Assembly (NCBI GenBank): GCA_029269725.1
Contig: JARJHS010000002.1
Location: 186,001 to 250,000, forward strand
Origin: Pollutibacter soli
Lineage (GTDB): Bacteria > Bacteroidota > Bacteroidia > Chitinophagales > Chitinophagaceae
Length of the DNA stretch: 64,000 bases
Direction of reading: 5' to 3'
In this document: positions 43,428-51,490 of the stretch, piece after piece
How positions within the stretch are numbered: position 1 is the first letter of the stretch
Layout of the letters: each line of letters opens with the position of its first letter
Made by a program: the position numbers and the translations under genes
Notes under the pieces: model-generated
What the model was told of the DNA's origin: nothing
Databases searched by the model: none
Seen by the model: the letters and a program-made list of their open reading frames with translations, nothing else

Positions 43428-44711
43428 ATGCACGTAAAATCGTCTGGCCGTATCCGTTATTACATGATTGCTCTTGTTTTTATGAACGTCGTGATCAATT
43501 ACCTGGACAGGAGTAATCTTTCTGTAGCGGCAACATCTCTTGGTAAAGAATTGAATCTGAGCTCAGTGGAACTTGGATTGATTTTTTCTGCATTCGGGTG
43601 GAGTTATGCGGCATTACAGATCCCGGGTGGTATGCTCGCAGACCGGATTGCTCCGAGACTTTTGTATACGCTTTGTCTTGTTACCTGGTCATTAGCAACA
43701 GTTGCACAGGGAATTGCAAAGGGGTTTGCCAGTTTGTTCGCATTCAGACTGGCAACGGGTGCATTTGAGGCCCCGTCTTATCCTGTCAATAACCGCATTG
43801 TAACCAGCTGGTTTCCCGATCATGAACGTGCATCGGCAACGGCCATGTATGTGGCGGGTCAATTCATCGGTCTTGCATTTTTAACGCCTGTACTTGTTGC
43901 ATTGCAACATTATGCAGGCTGGCGCGGTTTATTTTTTGTAACCGGTCTGGCGGGGCTTTTATGGGCGATCATTTGGTGGACGCTTTACCGCGATCCCTTG
44001 CAACACGCTAAGGTGAGTAAAGAAGAGTTGGATTATATTGAGAAAGGCGGTGGTATTTTCAGACAAAAAGATAAATCTGTTGTCAAAAAAAGTGGCTGGA
44101 GTAAACAAGACTGGGCATTGATTTTCAGGAGTCGTACACTTTGGGGAATTTTTATTTCTCAGTTTTGTATTAATTCCTCGCTTTGGTTTTTCCTGACCTG
44201 GTTTCCAACATATTTAGTACAATACCGCGGACTTGGTTTTATTAAGACAGGGTTTCTCGCTTCCATACCTTTTTTATCCGCATGTGCCGGATTATTACTA
44301 TCGGGTTTCATTTCTGACAGGTTGGTGACGCGCGGAAAATCGGTTGCGGTTGCCCGTAAGATCCCGATAATTATTGGTTTGATAATTTCCGGAGTTATTG
44401 TAGGAGCAAATTATACAGACAATACCTCACTGGTAATTTTTTTTATGTCGCTTGCTTTTTTCGGTGCGGGCATGGCAATGATTTCCTGGGTCTTCGTTTC
44501 GCTTATTTCACCAAGACATCTAATCGGCCTGACCGGAGGCATATTCAACTTTATGGGAAACCTGGCTTCAGTCATTGTACCCATAATCATCGGGTTTCTT
44601 GTACGCGGAGGTGACTTCAGCCCGGCCCTTGTTTTCGTTGGCGCGTTGGGACTGGCAGGTGCGCTTTCCTATATTTTTATAGTAAAAAACCTGGACAGGA
44701 TCGGCGAGTAA
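43428..44711 (+). CDS. MFS transporter, anion:cation symporter (hexuronate/sugar-acid) type
   Basis: The 427-residue protein has twelve hydrophobic segments. The opening NYLDRSNLSVAATSLGKEL and GWSYAALQIPGGMLADRIAPR are signatures of the ACS subfamily (ExuT, GudP, glucarate and hexuronate carriers). RLATGAFEAPSYPVNNRIV is the matching TM4 motif. It probably imports the oxidised product of the periplasmic enzymes encoded upstream. A 171-base gap with two heptamer arrays separates it from the SDR, so it may have its own promoter. Confidence 0.92.
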   Translation: MHVKSSGRIRYYMIALVFMNVVINYLDRSNLSVAATSLGKELNLSSVELGLIFSAFGWSYAALQIPGGMLADRIAPRLLYTLCLVTWSLATVAQGIAKGFASLFAFRLATGAFEAPSYPVNNRIVTSWFPDHERASATAMYVAGQFIGLAFLTPVLVALQHYAGWRGLFFVTGLAGLLWAIIWWTLYRDPLQHAKVSKEELDYIEKGGGIFRQKDKSVVKKSGWSKQDWALIFRSRTLWGIFISQFCINSSLWFFLTWFPTYLVQYRGLGFIKTGFLASIPFLSACAGLLLSGFISDRLVTRGKSVAVARKIPIIIGLIISGVIVGANYTDNTSLVIFFMSLAFFGAGMAMISWVFVSLISPRHLIGLTGGIFNFMGNLASVIVPIIIGFLVRGGDFSPALVFVGALGLAGALSYIFIVKNLDRIGE

Positions 44712-44717
44712 AATTCG

Positions 44718-45068
44718 CTACTGCTTTTTTAATTCAACAATCGAATGCTTACTGCCAGTTGTATACGTTGCAGTAATCAGGCTGTCATTGACCCACTTCC
44801 CAACAATCTTATCTGTGTCGTTAAGGTTTATTTCGACATTTTGCTCTTCCGTATGTACTGAAATGAGTTTCTGATCATATTTCTTCAATGCCGGAAAATC
44901 GATAGTTCCTTTCAATATGCCCTGTTGCGTCTGGAATCGAAGCACTTTTGAACTGCATTCAGCCTGCGCAGATTCTATCAGCCAGGTTCCCTTCAGATCC
45001 TTCCTTGCAGGAGAAAAAAATAATCCCCCGGTTATCAGCATAGCTGTTATGATCGCAATTAGTTTCAT
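44718..45068 (-). CDS. Small exported protein of unknown function
   Basis: The 116-residue protein begins with a signal peptide or anchor (KLIAIITAMLITGGLFFSP). The mature part starts KDLKGTWLIESAQ and looks like an all-beta lipocalin-like small domain (IVGKWVNDSLITATYTTG). Its ATG overlaps the stop of a 39-codon reading frame upstream (TAATG), implying translational coupling. It is convergent with the MFS gene, ending 6 bases from that stop. I do not recognise a named family. Confidence 0.65.
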   Translation of the reverse strand: MKLIAIITAMLITGGLFFSPARKDLKGTWLIESAQAECSSKVLRFQTQQGILKGTIDFPALKKYDQKLISVHTEEQNVEINLNDTDKIVGKWVNDSLITATYTTGSKHSIVELKKQ

Positions 45069-45187
45069 TATTCAAAATATTGGCGTCCGGTTATGGACAA
45101 TGAGATACTCAGCAACCCCAGTAAAAGTGTCAATACCAGGAGAAGAAGAGCCTTCTGCCTTTTGCTATATGATGTCTGCACTTTCAC
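45068..45187 (-). CDS. Small single-span membrane peptide, 39 residues, coupled to next gene
   Basis: A GTG at 45187 opens 39 codons. The peptide has a basic N-terminus (KVQTSYSKRQK) and one hydrophobic span (ALLLLVLTLLLGLLSISL). Its TAA stop shares one base with the ATG of the next gene (TAATG). Positive-inside charge, a clean membrane span and the overlapping stop-start all argue that it is real. The next gene also has a membrane-directed N-terminus. An alternative is that this is a leader frame controlling the downstream gene. Function is unknown. Confidence 0.5.
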   Translation of the reverse strand: MKVQTSYSKRQKALLLLVLTLLLGLLSISLSITGRQYFE

Positions 45188-45328
45188 AGTTGATGTTTTT
45201 TACGATGTAAATTTCATCAATGATAAAGTCAGCAGCAACGATCAGATGTATAAACTGCGGTAATTTCCGGATGAAATGATCCAGGGGTTGTCGGTTTTCA
45301 GTTGGCAGTTATCAGGAACAGCCGGTAC

Positions 45329-45352
45329 ATCGTTATACGTTTTTCGTTTGAA
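45329..45352. repeat. Heptamer array, short
   Basis: TCGTTAT-ACGTTTT-TCGTTTG, three units just upstream of the 40-bp palindrome. Confidence 0.45.
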
Positions 45353-45377
45353 CAGCCAGTATTTAGTTTTCTGTTCG

Positions 45378-45417
45378 TTTATCGTAGATACGCGATGCAT
45401 CGCGTATCTACGATAAA
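45378..45417. repeat. Perfect 40-bp palindrome containing GCGATGCATCGC
   Basis: The left half TTTATCGTAGATACGCGATG is the exact reverse complement of the right half, with no spacer. The arms could extrude as a cruciform or form a long RNA hairpin. Similar GATGCATC-centred palindromes are dispersed in other Bacteroidota genomes as far as I recall. Confidence 0.93.
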
Positions 45418-45435
45418 CCAGCGGCTTTTTACAGT

Positions 45436-45503
45436 TTTCGATTTTCTGTTTTCAGTATCCGTCTTCTCCTGTATACTGTAATCCGTTTTCTGTATCCTGT
45501 TAA
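45436..45503. repeat. Heptamer array, CTGTA/CTGTTTT word
   Basis: Seven to nine degenerate units (CTGTTTT, CAGTATC, CGTCTTC, TCCTGTA, TACTGTA, ATCCGTT, TTCTGTA, TCCTGTT), which are the reverse complement of the AGAATAC/ACAG type. The run abuts the stop of the four-helix sensor gene. Confidence 0.65.
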
Positions 45504-46138
45504 TTTAATAACGCTCTGTCGCCGCCTAAACCATGATGCCTTTCGTTAAACCCTGAAAGACGCAGCAACGCAATACAAATTACAAATAGCAACGCCATTT
45601 CAAGTAAAGCATTCAAACGGGTATCATCAATAATGCGCGCAGAATCGGAACGAAGTTTTTTGCCTTCCAGAGCCTGTATTTCATTCAGCTCCTGAAGTTG
45701 AAATTCCAGTTTGTTTAAGGTACTGGTAAGCTCAGCTGAAGAAACTAAAGACGCATCAGTGGCCAAACTGTTTTCCATTTGATTATAACTGACCAAGGTA
45801 GATTTGAAACTGTTCCATGTTTTTTTCTCATCCGGAGTGAGATATGTTTTCTCGTAACTGGCCATCAGTTTTTTCAATTCGAAGTTGTTGTCACGCAGCG
45901 TATTCTGCGCAGCAAACGAGTTGTCTTTGAGTTGTTCAAGTACATTGTTCTTCACATACAGATGATGCGCGATTCGGAAAAGGTAACCCGATGGAATAAG
46001 CCTGTCGTTATAAATTGAACTGACAGTTTTGTCCAGGTGATCATATTCTTTCCTGTCGGAAAAATTTGTCAGTAACACCATTACGATCATGAGGAATATG
46101 GCTACCAATAGCGGAGGTTTATGTTTATCGGCAATCAT
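45500..46138 (-). CDS. Orphan MCP-type four-helix-bundle sensor, no signalling domain
   Basis: I take the ATG at 46138 (212 residues). An upstream ATG at 46174 adds 12 residues. TM1 (LLVAIFLMIVMVLLTNF) is followed by a ~150-residue helical periplasmic domain in the style of the MCP four-helix bundle (YDHLDKTVSSIYNDRLIPSGYLFRIAHHLY, LNKLEFQLQELNEIQ). TM2 (LLEMALLFVICIALLRL) is followed by a short tail of about 20 residues. Chemoreceptors and kinases with this sensor normally have a large cytoplasmic output domain. None is present here, so it may act through a partner protein. Confidence 0.8.
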   Translation of the reverse strand: MIADKHKPPLLVAIFLMIVMVLLTNFSDRKEYDHLDKTVSSIYNDRLIPSGYLFRIAHHLYVKNNVLEQLKDNSFAAQNTLRDNNFELKKLMASYEKTYLTPDEKKTWNSFKSTLVSYNQMENSLATDASLVSSAELTSTLNKLEFQLQELNEIQALEGKKLRSDSARIIDDTRLNALLEMALLFVICIALLRLSGFNERHHGLGGDRALLN

Positions 46139-46272
46139 TGTGGATCTGTTTGACCTGTAAATTACCAAAAGCAACGATGCGGAATTGTTAACGCCTGCGA
46201 TCGCTGTACTATAACCATTTAGCTTTCACTTTACCGATAAAGTTTGTATTTTGTACGCCTTAAATCGTTTGC

Positions 46273-46812
46273 ATGCCAGTAACACGCAGAACTGTTATTA
46301 AACAGTTTTTATATGCATCAGCAGGAATTGTACTGATACCTTCCTGCGTACAGGAAAATAAAAGCAAGGCGTCGATTCTGCTAAAAAACTTTAGCATCAC
46401 GGGTTCCGAAGAAGCCATGCTGGCCGAAATTTCCGAGACCATCATTCCTAAAACGAATACACCCGGAGCAAAAGACATTTCTGCTCATCTTTTTTTATTG
46501 AAGATGATGGACGATTGTCGCAGTAAAGAGGACCAGGAAAAATTCCTTGATGGACTCAAAGCTTTTGAACAGGCATCAAAAGATAAAAACGGTAAATCAT
46601 TTAGCGAAAGCAATACTGAACAAAGAGCAGCTTTGCTTGCAGCACTTGCCGCAGTAAAAGATAAAGGCAACGCTGCCGCTGAATTTTTTTCCACCGTGAA
46701 GAGGTATACTGTCCAGGCATATACCTCATCCGAATATTTTCTTACAAAAGTTCAGGTATATGAACTCGTTCCCGGCCGTTATCACGGTTGCGTTCCGGTG
46801 AAGGCTGCATAA
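46273..46812 (+). CDS. Gluconate 2-dehydrogenase subunit 3-family protein
   Basis: The 179-residue protein starts MPVTRRTVIKQFLYASAG, a twin-arginine signal, followed by a hydrophobic stretch and a possible lipobox IPSC. The remainder has the family pattern: EEAMLAEISETIIPKTNTPGAKD, and the C-terminal SSEYFLTKVQVYELVPGRYHGC. These small subunits escort an FAD-containing GMC partner through the Tat pathway and to the membrane. The GMC gene follows 25 bases later, completing the pair. Confidence 0.9.
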   Translation: MPVTRRTVIKQFLYASAGIVLIPSCVQENKSKASILLKNFSITGSEEAMLAEISETIIPKTNTPGAKDISAHLFLLKMMDDCRSKEDQEKFLDGLKAFEQASKDKNGKSFSESNTEQRAALLAALAAVKDKGNAAAEFFSTVKRYTVQAYTSSEYFLTKVQVYELVPGRYHGCVPVKAA

Positions 46813-46837
46813 TTTTTAAGCGTTTATTAGATCAGAT

Positions 46838-48532
46838 ATGGGCGACAATAACAGGAATTTTGATGTGATCGTGATTGGTTCCGGCATCAGTGGTGGCTGG
46901 GCAGCGAAAGAATTTTGTGAAAAAGGGCTGAAGACCCTTGTACTTGAAAGAGGACGGGATGTACGTCACGGTAAGGACTACCCGACAACGAACATGTTGC
47001 CATGGGAATTTGAACACCGCGGGCAGCCACCGTATGAAATTCAGAAAGACAATCCGGTGGTAAGCCGTTGCTATGCTTTTCGTGAAGATGCAATGCATTT
47101 TTTCGTGAAAGACAAAGAGCATCCCTATGTACAGGATAAGCCATTCGACTGGATCCGCGGATACCAGGTGGGTGGAAAATCATTGCTTTGGGCAAGACAG
47201 ACGCAACGGTGGAGTGACTATGACTTTGAAGGTCCTGCAAGGGATGGTTTTGCAACCGACTGGCCGATCAGGTACAAGGATATCGCACCCTGGTATAGTT
47301 ATGTAGAAAAATTTGCCGGCATTTCCGGAAACAAGGATGGTATCGACACACTACCTGATGGTGAGTTTTTACCAGCGCTGGATCTGAATTGTGTTGAAAA
47401 CCATTTCAAAGATGTTGTTTCTAAAAACTATCCGGGCAGGCATGTGATCTATGGTCGTTGCGCTCACTTAACGCAGCCTCAACAGATTCATCTTGACCAG
47501 GGAAGAGCACAATGCCAGAAAAGAACCTTGTGCCAGCGCGGTTGTCCATTTGGTGGATATTTCAGTAGTAACTCATCGACGATTCCCTGGGCAGAAAAAA
47601 CAGGCAACATGACTTTGCGTACAAATGCAGTTGTACAGTCTGTAATTTATGATGATAAAAAAGGGAAAGTCACGGGCGTAAGAATATTTGATTCAAATAC
47701 AAAAGAGACCATTGAATTTTATGCGCGTGTGATTTTTGTAAATGCCGCTGCGCTGAATACTAACCTTATATTGTTGAATTCAACATCATCACGTTTCGAA
47801 AATGGTTTAGGAAACGACAGCGGTGTTCTTGGAAAATATGTAGCATTTCATAATTATCGCGCCCGTGTTTCCGGTGTATATGAAGGATTTTTGGATAAGA
47901 AAACAGATGGTCGTTCCCATACCAGCGCGTATCTTCCACGGTTCAGAAATGTAAAGAAACAGGAAACTGATTTTCTCCGCGGATATGCTGCGGGATTTGG
48001 CGGAGGGAGATCTAACGAAGGTGTCAACGCGCAGTTTGGTGTTGATTTAAAAAATGGAATTGATAACCCGACGTTGGGTCCATGGCGGGTGGGTTCACAT
48101 ATGATGGGTGAAACAATACCAAAAGAGTCAAACACATTAACTCTCGATCCTGTGCAGAAAGATGAATGGGGAATGCCACTGCTGAAGATCAATATCGATT
48201 ATGATGATAACGATGAAAAGATGGTAAAGGATTATCTCGAACAATTATCAGAGATGTTTGCGAAGGCCGGCTTTACTGATATCAAAACCAGCGATTCAAA
48301 ACAGGCCCCCGGACTTGACATACATGAAATGGGAGGCGTACGTATGGGAAATGATCCAAAAACTTCCGTTCTCAATAAGTGGAACCAGATGCATGCATGT
48401 AAGAATGTTTTTGTGACTGATGGTGCATGCATGACTTCCACATCAACACAAAATCCTTCATTGACGTATATGGCTTTCACTGCGAGAGCCGCCGATTATG
48501 CGATACAGCAGATGAAAAAAGGAGAAATTTAG
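46838..48532 (+). CDS. GMC-family FAD oxidoreductase (sugar dehydrogenase-like)
   Basis: The 564-residue protein opens with the FAD motif VIGSGISGGWAAKEFCEKGLKTLVLERG (~residues 12-40). It also has VGGKSLLWARQTQRW, a Cys-rich CQKRTLCQRGCPFGGYFSSN, and the C-terminal HEMGGVRMGND and QNPSLTYMAFTARAADYAIQ, containing the likely catalytic His and Asn. It has no signal of its own and would be exported with its Tat-signal partner, encoded 25 bases upstream. Relatives oxidise sugars or glycosides, including at C3, and pass electrons to a cytochrome. The substrate is unproven. Confidence 0.92.
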   Translation: MGDNNRNFDVIVIGSGISGGWAAKEFCEKGLKTLVLERGRDVRHGKDYPTTNMLPWEFEHRGQPPYEIQKDNPVVSRCYAFREDAMHFFVKDKEHPYVQDKPFDWIRGYQVGGKSLLWARQTQRWSDYDFEGPARDGFATDWPIRYKDIAPWYSYVEKFAGISGNKDGIDTLPDGEFLPALDLNCVENHFKDVVSKNYPGRHVIYGRCAHLTQPQQIHLDQGRAQCQKRTLCQRGCPFGGYFSSNSSTIPWAEKTGNMTLRTNAVVQSVIYDDKKGKVTGVRIFDSNTKETIEFYARVIFVNAAALNTNLILLNSTSSRFENGLGNDSGVLGKYVAFHNYRARVSGVYEGFLDKKTDGRSHTSAYLPRFRNVKKQETDFLRGYAAGFGGGRSNEGVNAQFGVDLKNGIDNPTLGPWRVGSHMMGETIPKESNTLTLDPVQKDEWGMPLLKINIDYDDNDEKMVKDYLEQLSEMFAKAGFTDIKTSDSKQAPGLDIHEMGGVRMGNDPKTSVLNKWNQMHACKNVFVTDGACMTSTSTQNPSLTYMAFTARAADYAIQQMKKGEI

Positions 48533-48980
48533 TAAGGAGTAAAGAGGCAGCACACCTGGTGGGAACTCTTTAGTAACAGGCAGATAACTGATATACTGCT
48601 TTGCATCTTTTTGCGAAATTAATTAACGGACTGACACTAACTTTTTGAAATTATTTCGATGTGACAGTATCTTTAAAAATGGTGCTGATGCTATTCCCTA
48701 TTAGCCAGATCTCCTGCCCTGCCTGCCGGCAGGCTGGCTCCCTACTCCTGCCTTTGATGACATTTCACTCTCCATAACGATGGACCATACATCAAAACCG
48801 GTATAAAGAGAAAATGGAGCTTAATCCACTTGCCATGCATGCTGCCTGGTGGAAGTATAATTGTTTTATCTCCGGAAGTTTATTAACTTATACGACTCTG
48901 GTCCTCGTGAAAATTTCCGCCAGGCTCACTTTTGAAATCAGGATCTGTTAGTTGCGCCTGCTTCCAAATTAAAAATTAGC
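48533..48980. other. Intergenic gap before the repeat protein
   Basis: There is no supported gene in these 448 bases. The only distinct feature is the 14-bp palindrome at 48721-48734. Confidence 0.5.
48721..48734. repeat. 14-bp palindrome GCCTGCCGGCAGGC
   Basis: A perfect GC-rich palindrome in an otherwise AT-rich gap. The sequence around it (CCTGCCTGCCGGCAGG) recalls a repeat dispersed in several Bacteroidota genomes. Confidence 0.7.
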
Positions 48981-51425
48981 GTGATGAAATCAAGAATACT
49001 ATTTTCAGTAGTGGGGATCCTGCTATCGTTTTATTCAACAGCACAAAACAACTACTTCTCAGGGACAGGTGCTGGCATTCAGAATACCGGGAACAACAAC
49101 TCATTTGTTGGCTCGTATGCCGGTTGGTATAATATTGCAGGCAGCAAAAATAGTTTCTATGGATCGAGTGCCGGCCAGCGAAATACCTCTGGTAATTTCA
49201 ATTCTTTTTTTGGAGCTCTTACCGGATATTATACTACGTCCGGTTCCGGCAATAGTTTTTTCGGGCACATAGCTGGTCAAAACAATACGACAGGTTCCAA
49301 TAATAGTTTTTATGGGTTTAATACAGGCTTTTTCAATGGTTCAGCGAACTATAATAGCTTTTTTGGTTTTCAGGCCGGTTACAGGAATACGGCGGAAGCA
49401 AACACGTTTATTGGTGCTTATGCGGGACAGGCAAATACCACTGCGTCCGGAAACAGTTTTATCGGGTACGCCGCGGGCTTTTCAAATACCTTAGGCAGCT
49501 CCAATAGCTTTGTTGGGTATGGAGCAGGCTACGCGAATGTTACCGGCATCAACAATACGTTTTCAGGCTTTGCAAGCGGTAACTCAAACACCACCGGTTC
49601 AAGAAATAGTTTTTTTGGTAACAATTCAGGCAGGTATAACGCGACCGGCGGCTTTAATAGCTTTTTTGGTAACGATGCCGGGATTTCAAATAAAGGCTCT
49701 TACAATACTTATATCGGAGAAAGCGCAGGTTACCGTGGTGCCACGTCAAGTTATAACAGCATTGTCGGAGCTTCGGCCGGATATGGTATGACAACCGGCG
49801 TAAACAATGTGTTTGTCGGCTCCTTTGCCGGCTATGCTAATGCAGCCGGTAGCAGTAATGTTATTATTGGAGCCAGTGCAGGAGTAAATAATACCGGAAG
49901 CGCAAATAATTTTTTCGGATATGCCTCGGGGTATAGCAATACCACCGGATATAATAACAGCTTTTTTGGACACCGGTCTGGCACGAACACGACAATTTCC
50001 GGCAACAATACTTTTATGGGATACGAAGTGGGGCTGGCTAATACATCAGGCGGCAACAATAGTTTCTTCGGCAGTGCTGCTGGTGGAAAGAACACTACGG
50101 GCAACTACAATAGTCTTTTTGGTTATGCGGCGGGGTATACCAATTCAACTGGCAGCGGTAATTCCATGTTTGGGTACCGCTCCGGTTATAATACCAGTAC
50201 CGGTGCCAATAACAGCTTTTTTGGTTTTTCAACCGGAGAAGACAATTCGATAGGTGCCGGTAATTCATTTTTCGGATACAACGCGGGTGCAGACAATAGC
50301 CTCGGAAACGGAAATAGTTTTTTTGGTGACCAGGCCGGTTTGATAAATACCACCGGAAGCTATAACACCGTTGTCGGAGGATATACAGCATACAATTCCA
50401 AGACCGCATCTTATAATTCAATTTTCGGTTATGCTTCCGGGTTTGCCAACACCACCGGGAAAAACAATACGTTTATTGGTTATGCATCCGGTGGTGCAAA
50501 TACAACGGGAAGCAATAATACCGTACTCGGGTATTTCGCTAATTTCTCATCAGGCATTCTTACAAATGCGACTGCGATTGGTAATGCTGCTTATGTTTCA
50601 GCATCCAATTGCCTTGTGTTGGGATCGATCAAAGGAGTAAACGGAGGTTTGATTGATGCAAAAGTGGGCATCGGTACGAGTGCGCCTGCGTACCAGTTAC
50701 AGTTATCAACAGCCAGCGCAGCCAAGGCCGGAAGCTCGGCATGGATCGTAGCATCAGACAAAAATCTTAAAAAAGATACCCGAGAATTTAAAGACGGTCT
50801 GGAGGTTTTAAAACAATTCAAACCGGTTCGGTTTCATTACAACGGACAGGCAGGCCTGGCCACAGATAAAGAATTTATCGGTGTGATTGCACAGGAGGTA
50901 CAGGAGTTTGCACCTTATATGATCGGTCAGTTTATTTACGAGGATACGACAGGAAAAAAGCAACAATTCCTGGATTACGATGCCACAGCATTGCTTTATA
51001 TCCTTGTGAATTCAGTGAAGGAACAACAGAAAAATATTGATGAAAAACAGGAACAGATAGATGCCCTGGAAACTAAAATCGACGACCTGGAGAAAAAAAT
51101 GGAGATGCTTGAATTGATGATCAGAAATGGTGGAAACAGTGGCGGATTGAGTTTGTCTCCTGCTGATGCAAAACTCTGGCAGAACGCGCCAAATCCTTAT
51201 AATCAGACCACTATCATCCGGTATGAAGTGCCATCAAATGTGAGAAAGGCATTCATCAGATTATATTCCCTCACCGGCCAGGAGTTGTACAGTGCAGATA
51301 TTTCCGGAAAACAAAAGGGTGAAATTAGTCTTTCAGCGCACCAGTTTCCCGCAGGAACATATGTTTACAAATTAACCGTTGACGGAAGGATTGCTGATAG
51401 CAAAAGACTGGTCCTGGTAAAGTGA
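48981..51425 (+). CDS. Repeat adhesin-like protein with S74 chaperone domain and T9SS sorting signal
   Basis: The 814-residue protein has a signal peptide (~1-21, ending STAQ). Residues ~38-540 are about 29 tandem copies of a 17-residue unit of the form NSFFGYxAGxxNTTGxx, reminiscent of the YadA-type trimeric beta-roll. Residues ~585-670 form a Peptidase S74 intramolecular chaperone: ASDKNLKKDTREFKDGL, with Ser592 at the expected autocleavage point, and IGVIAQEVQEFAPYM. A coiled coil follows (~675-715), then a T9SS type A C-terminal domain (NAPNPYNQTTIIRYEVPS). It is probably a trimeric surface fibre. The gene is preceded by 450 bases without genes. Confidence 0.88.
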   Translation: MMKSRILFSVVGILLSFYSTAQNNYFSGTGAGIQNTGNNNSFVGSYAGWYNIAGSKNSFYGSSAGQRNTSGNFNSFFGALTGYYTTSGSGNSFFGHIAGQNNTTGSNNSFYGFNTGFFNGSANYNSFFGFQAGYRNTAEANTFIGAYAGQANTTASGNSFIGYAAGFSNTLGSSNSFVGYGAGYANVTGINNTFSGFASGNSNTTGSRNSFFGNNSGRYNATGGFNSFFGNDAGISNKGSYNTYIGESAGYRGATSSYNSIVGASAGYGMTTGVNNVFVGSFAGYANAAGSSNVIIGASAGVNNTGSANNFFGYASGYSNTTGYNNSFFGHRSGTNTTISGNNTFMGYEVGLANTSGGNNSFFGSAAGGKNTTGNYNSLFGYAAGYTNSTGSGNSMFGYRSGYNTSTGANNSFFGFSTGEDNSIGAGNSFFGYNAGADNSLGNGNSFFGDQAGLINTTGSYNTVVGGYTAYNSKTASYNSIFGYASGFANTTGKNNTFIGYASGGANTTGSNNTVLGYFANFSSGILTNATAIGNAAYVSASNCLVLGSIKGVNGGLIDAKVGIGTSAPAYQLQLSTASAAKAGSSAWIVASDKNLKKDTREFKDGLEVLKQFKPVRFHYNGQAGLATDKEFIGVIAQEVQEFAPYMIGQFIYEDTTGKKQQFLDYDATALLYILVNSVKEQQKNIDEKQEQIDALETKIDDLEKKMEMLELMIRNGGNSGGLSLSPADAKLWQNAPNPYNQTTIIRYEVPSNVRKAFIRLYSLTGQELYSADISGKQKGEISLSAHQFPAGTYVYKLTVDGRIADSKRLVLVK
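49096..50570 (+). repeat. Tandem ~51-bp coding repeats (17-residue beta-roll units)
   Basis: About 29 units, mostly 17 codons long with a few of 16, share AATAGYTTTTTTGG-like DNA at each start. The array could expand or contract by recombination. Confidence 0.9.
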
Positions 51426-51490
51426 TAACATTTGTTAAAGCAGCCATACAAAATTTAGATTTCGTAATTTAGGCCCGCAAATCTGAAGCT

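Larger units (their letters stand above)
45188..45499. other. Intergenic gap rich in repeats
   Basis: This 312-base gap contains two degenerate heptamer arrays and a perfect 40-bp palindrome, and no other supported gene. Confidence 0.5.

Noticed and set aside
49096-50570. CRISPR or satellite DNA
   Set aside because: The periodic 51-bp pattern is in frame throughout a coding gene and encodes 17-residue protein repeats.
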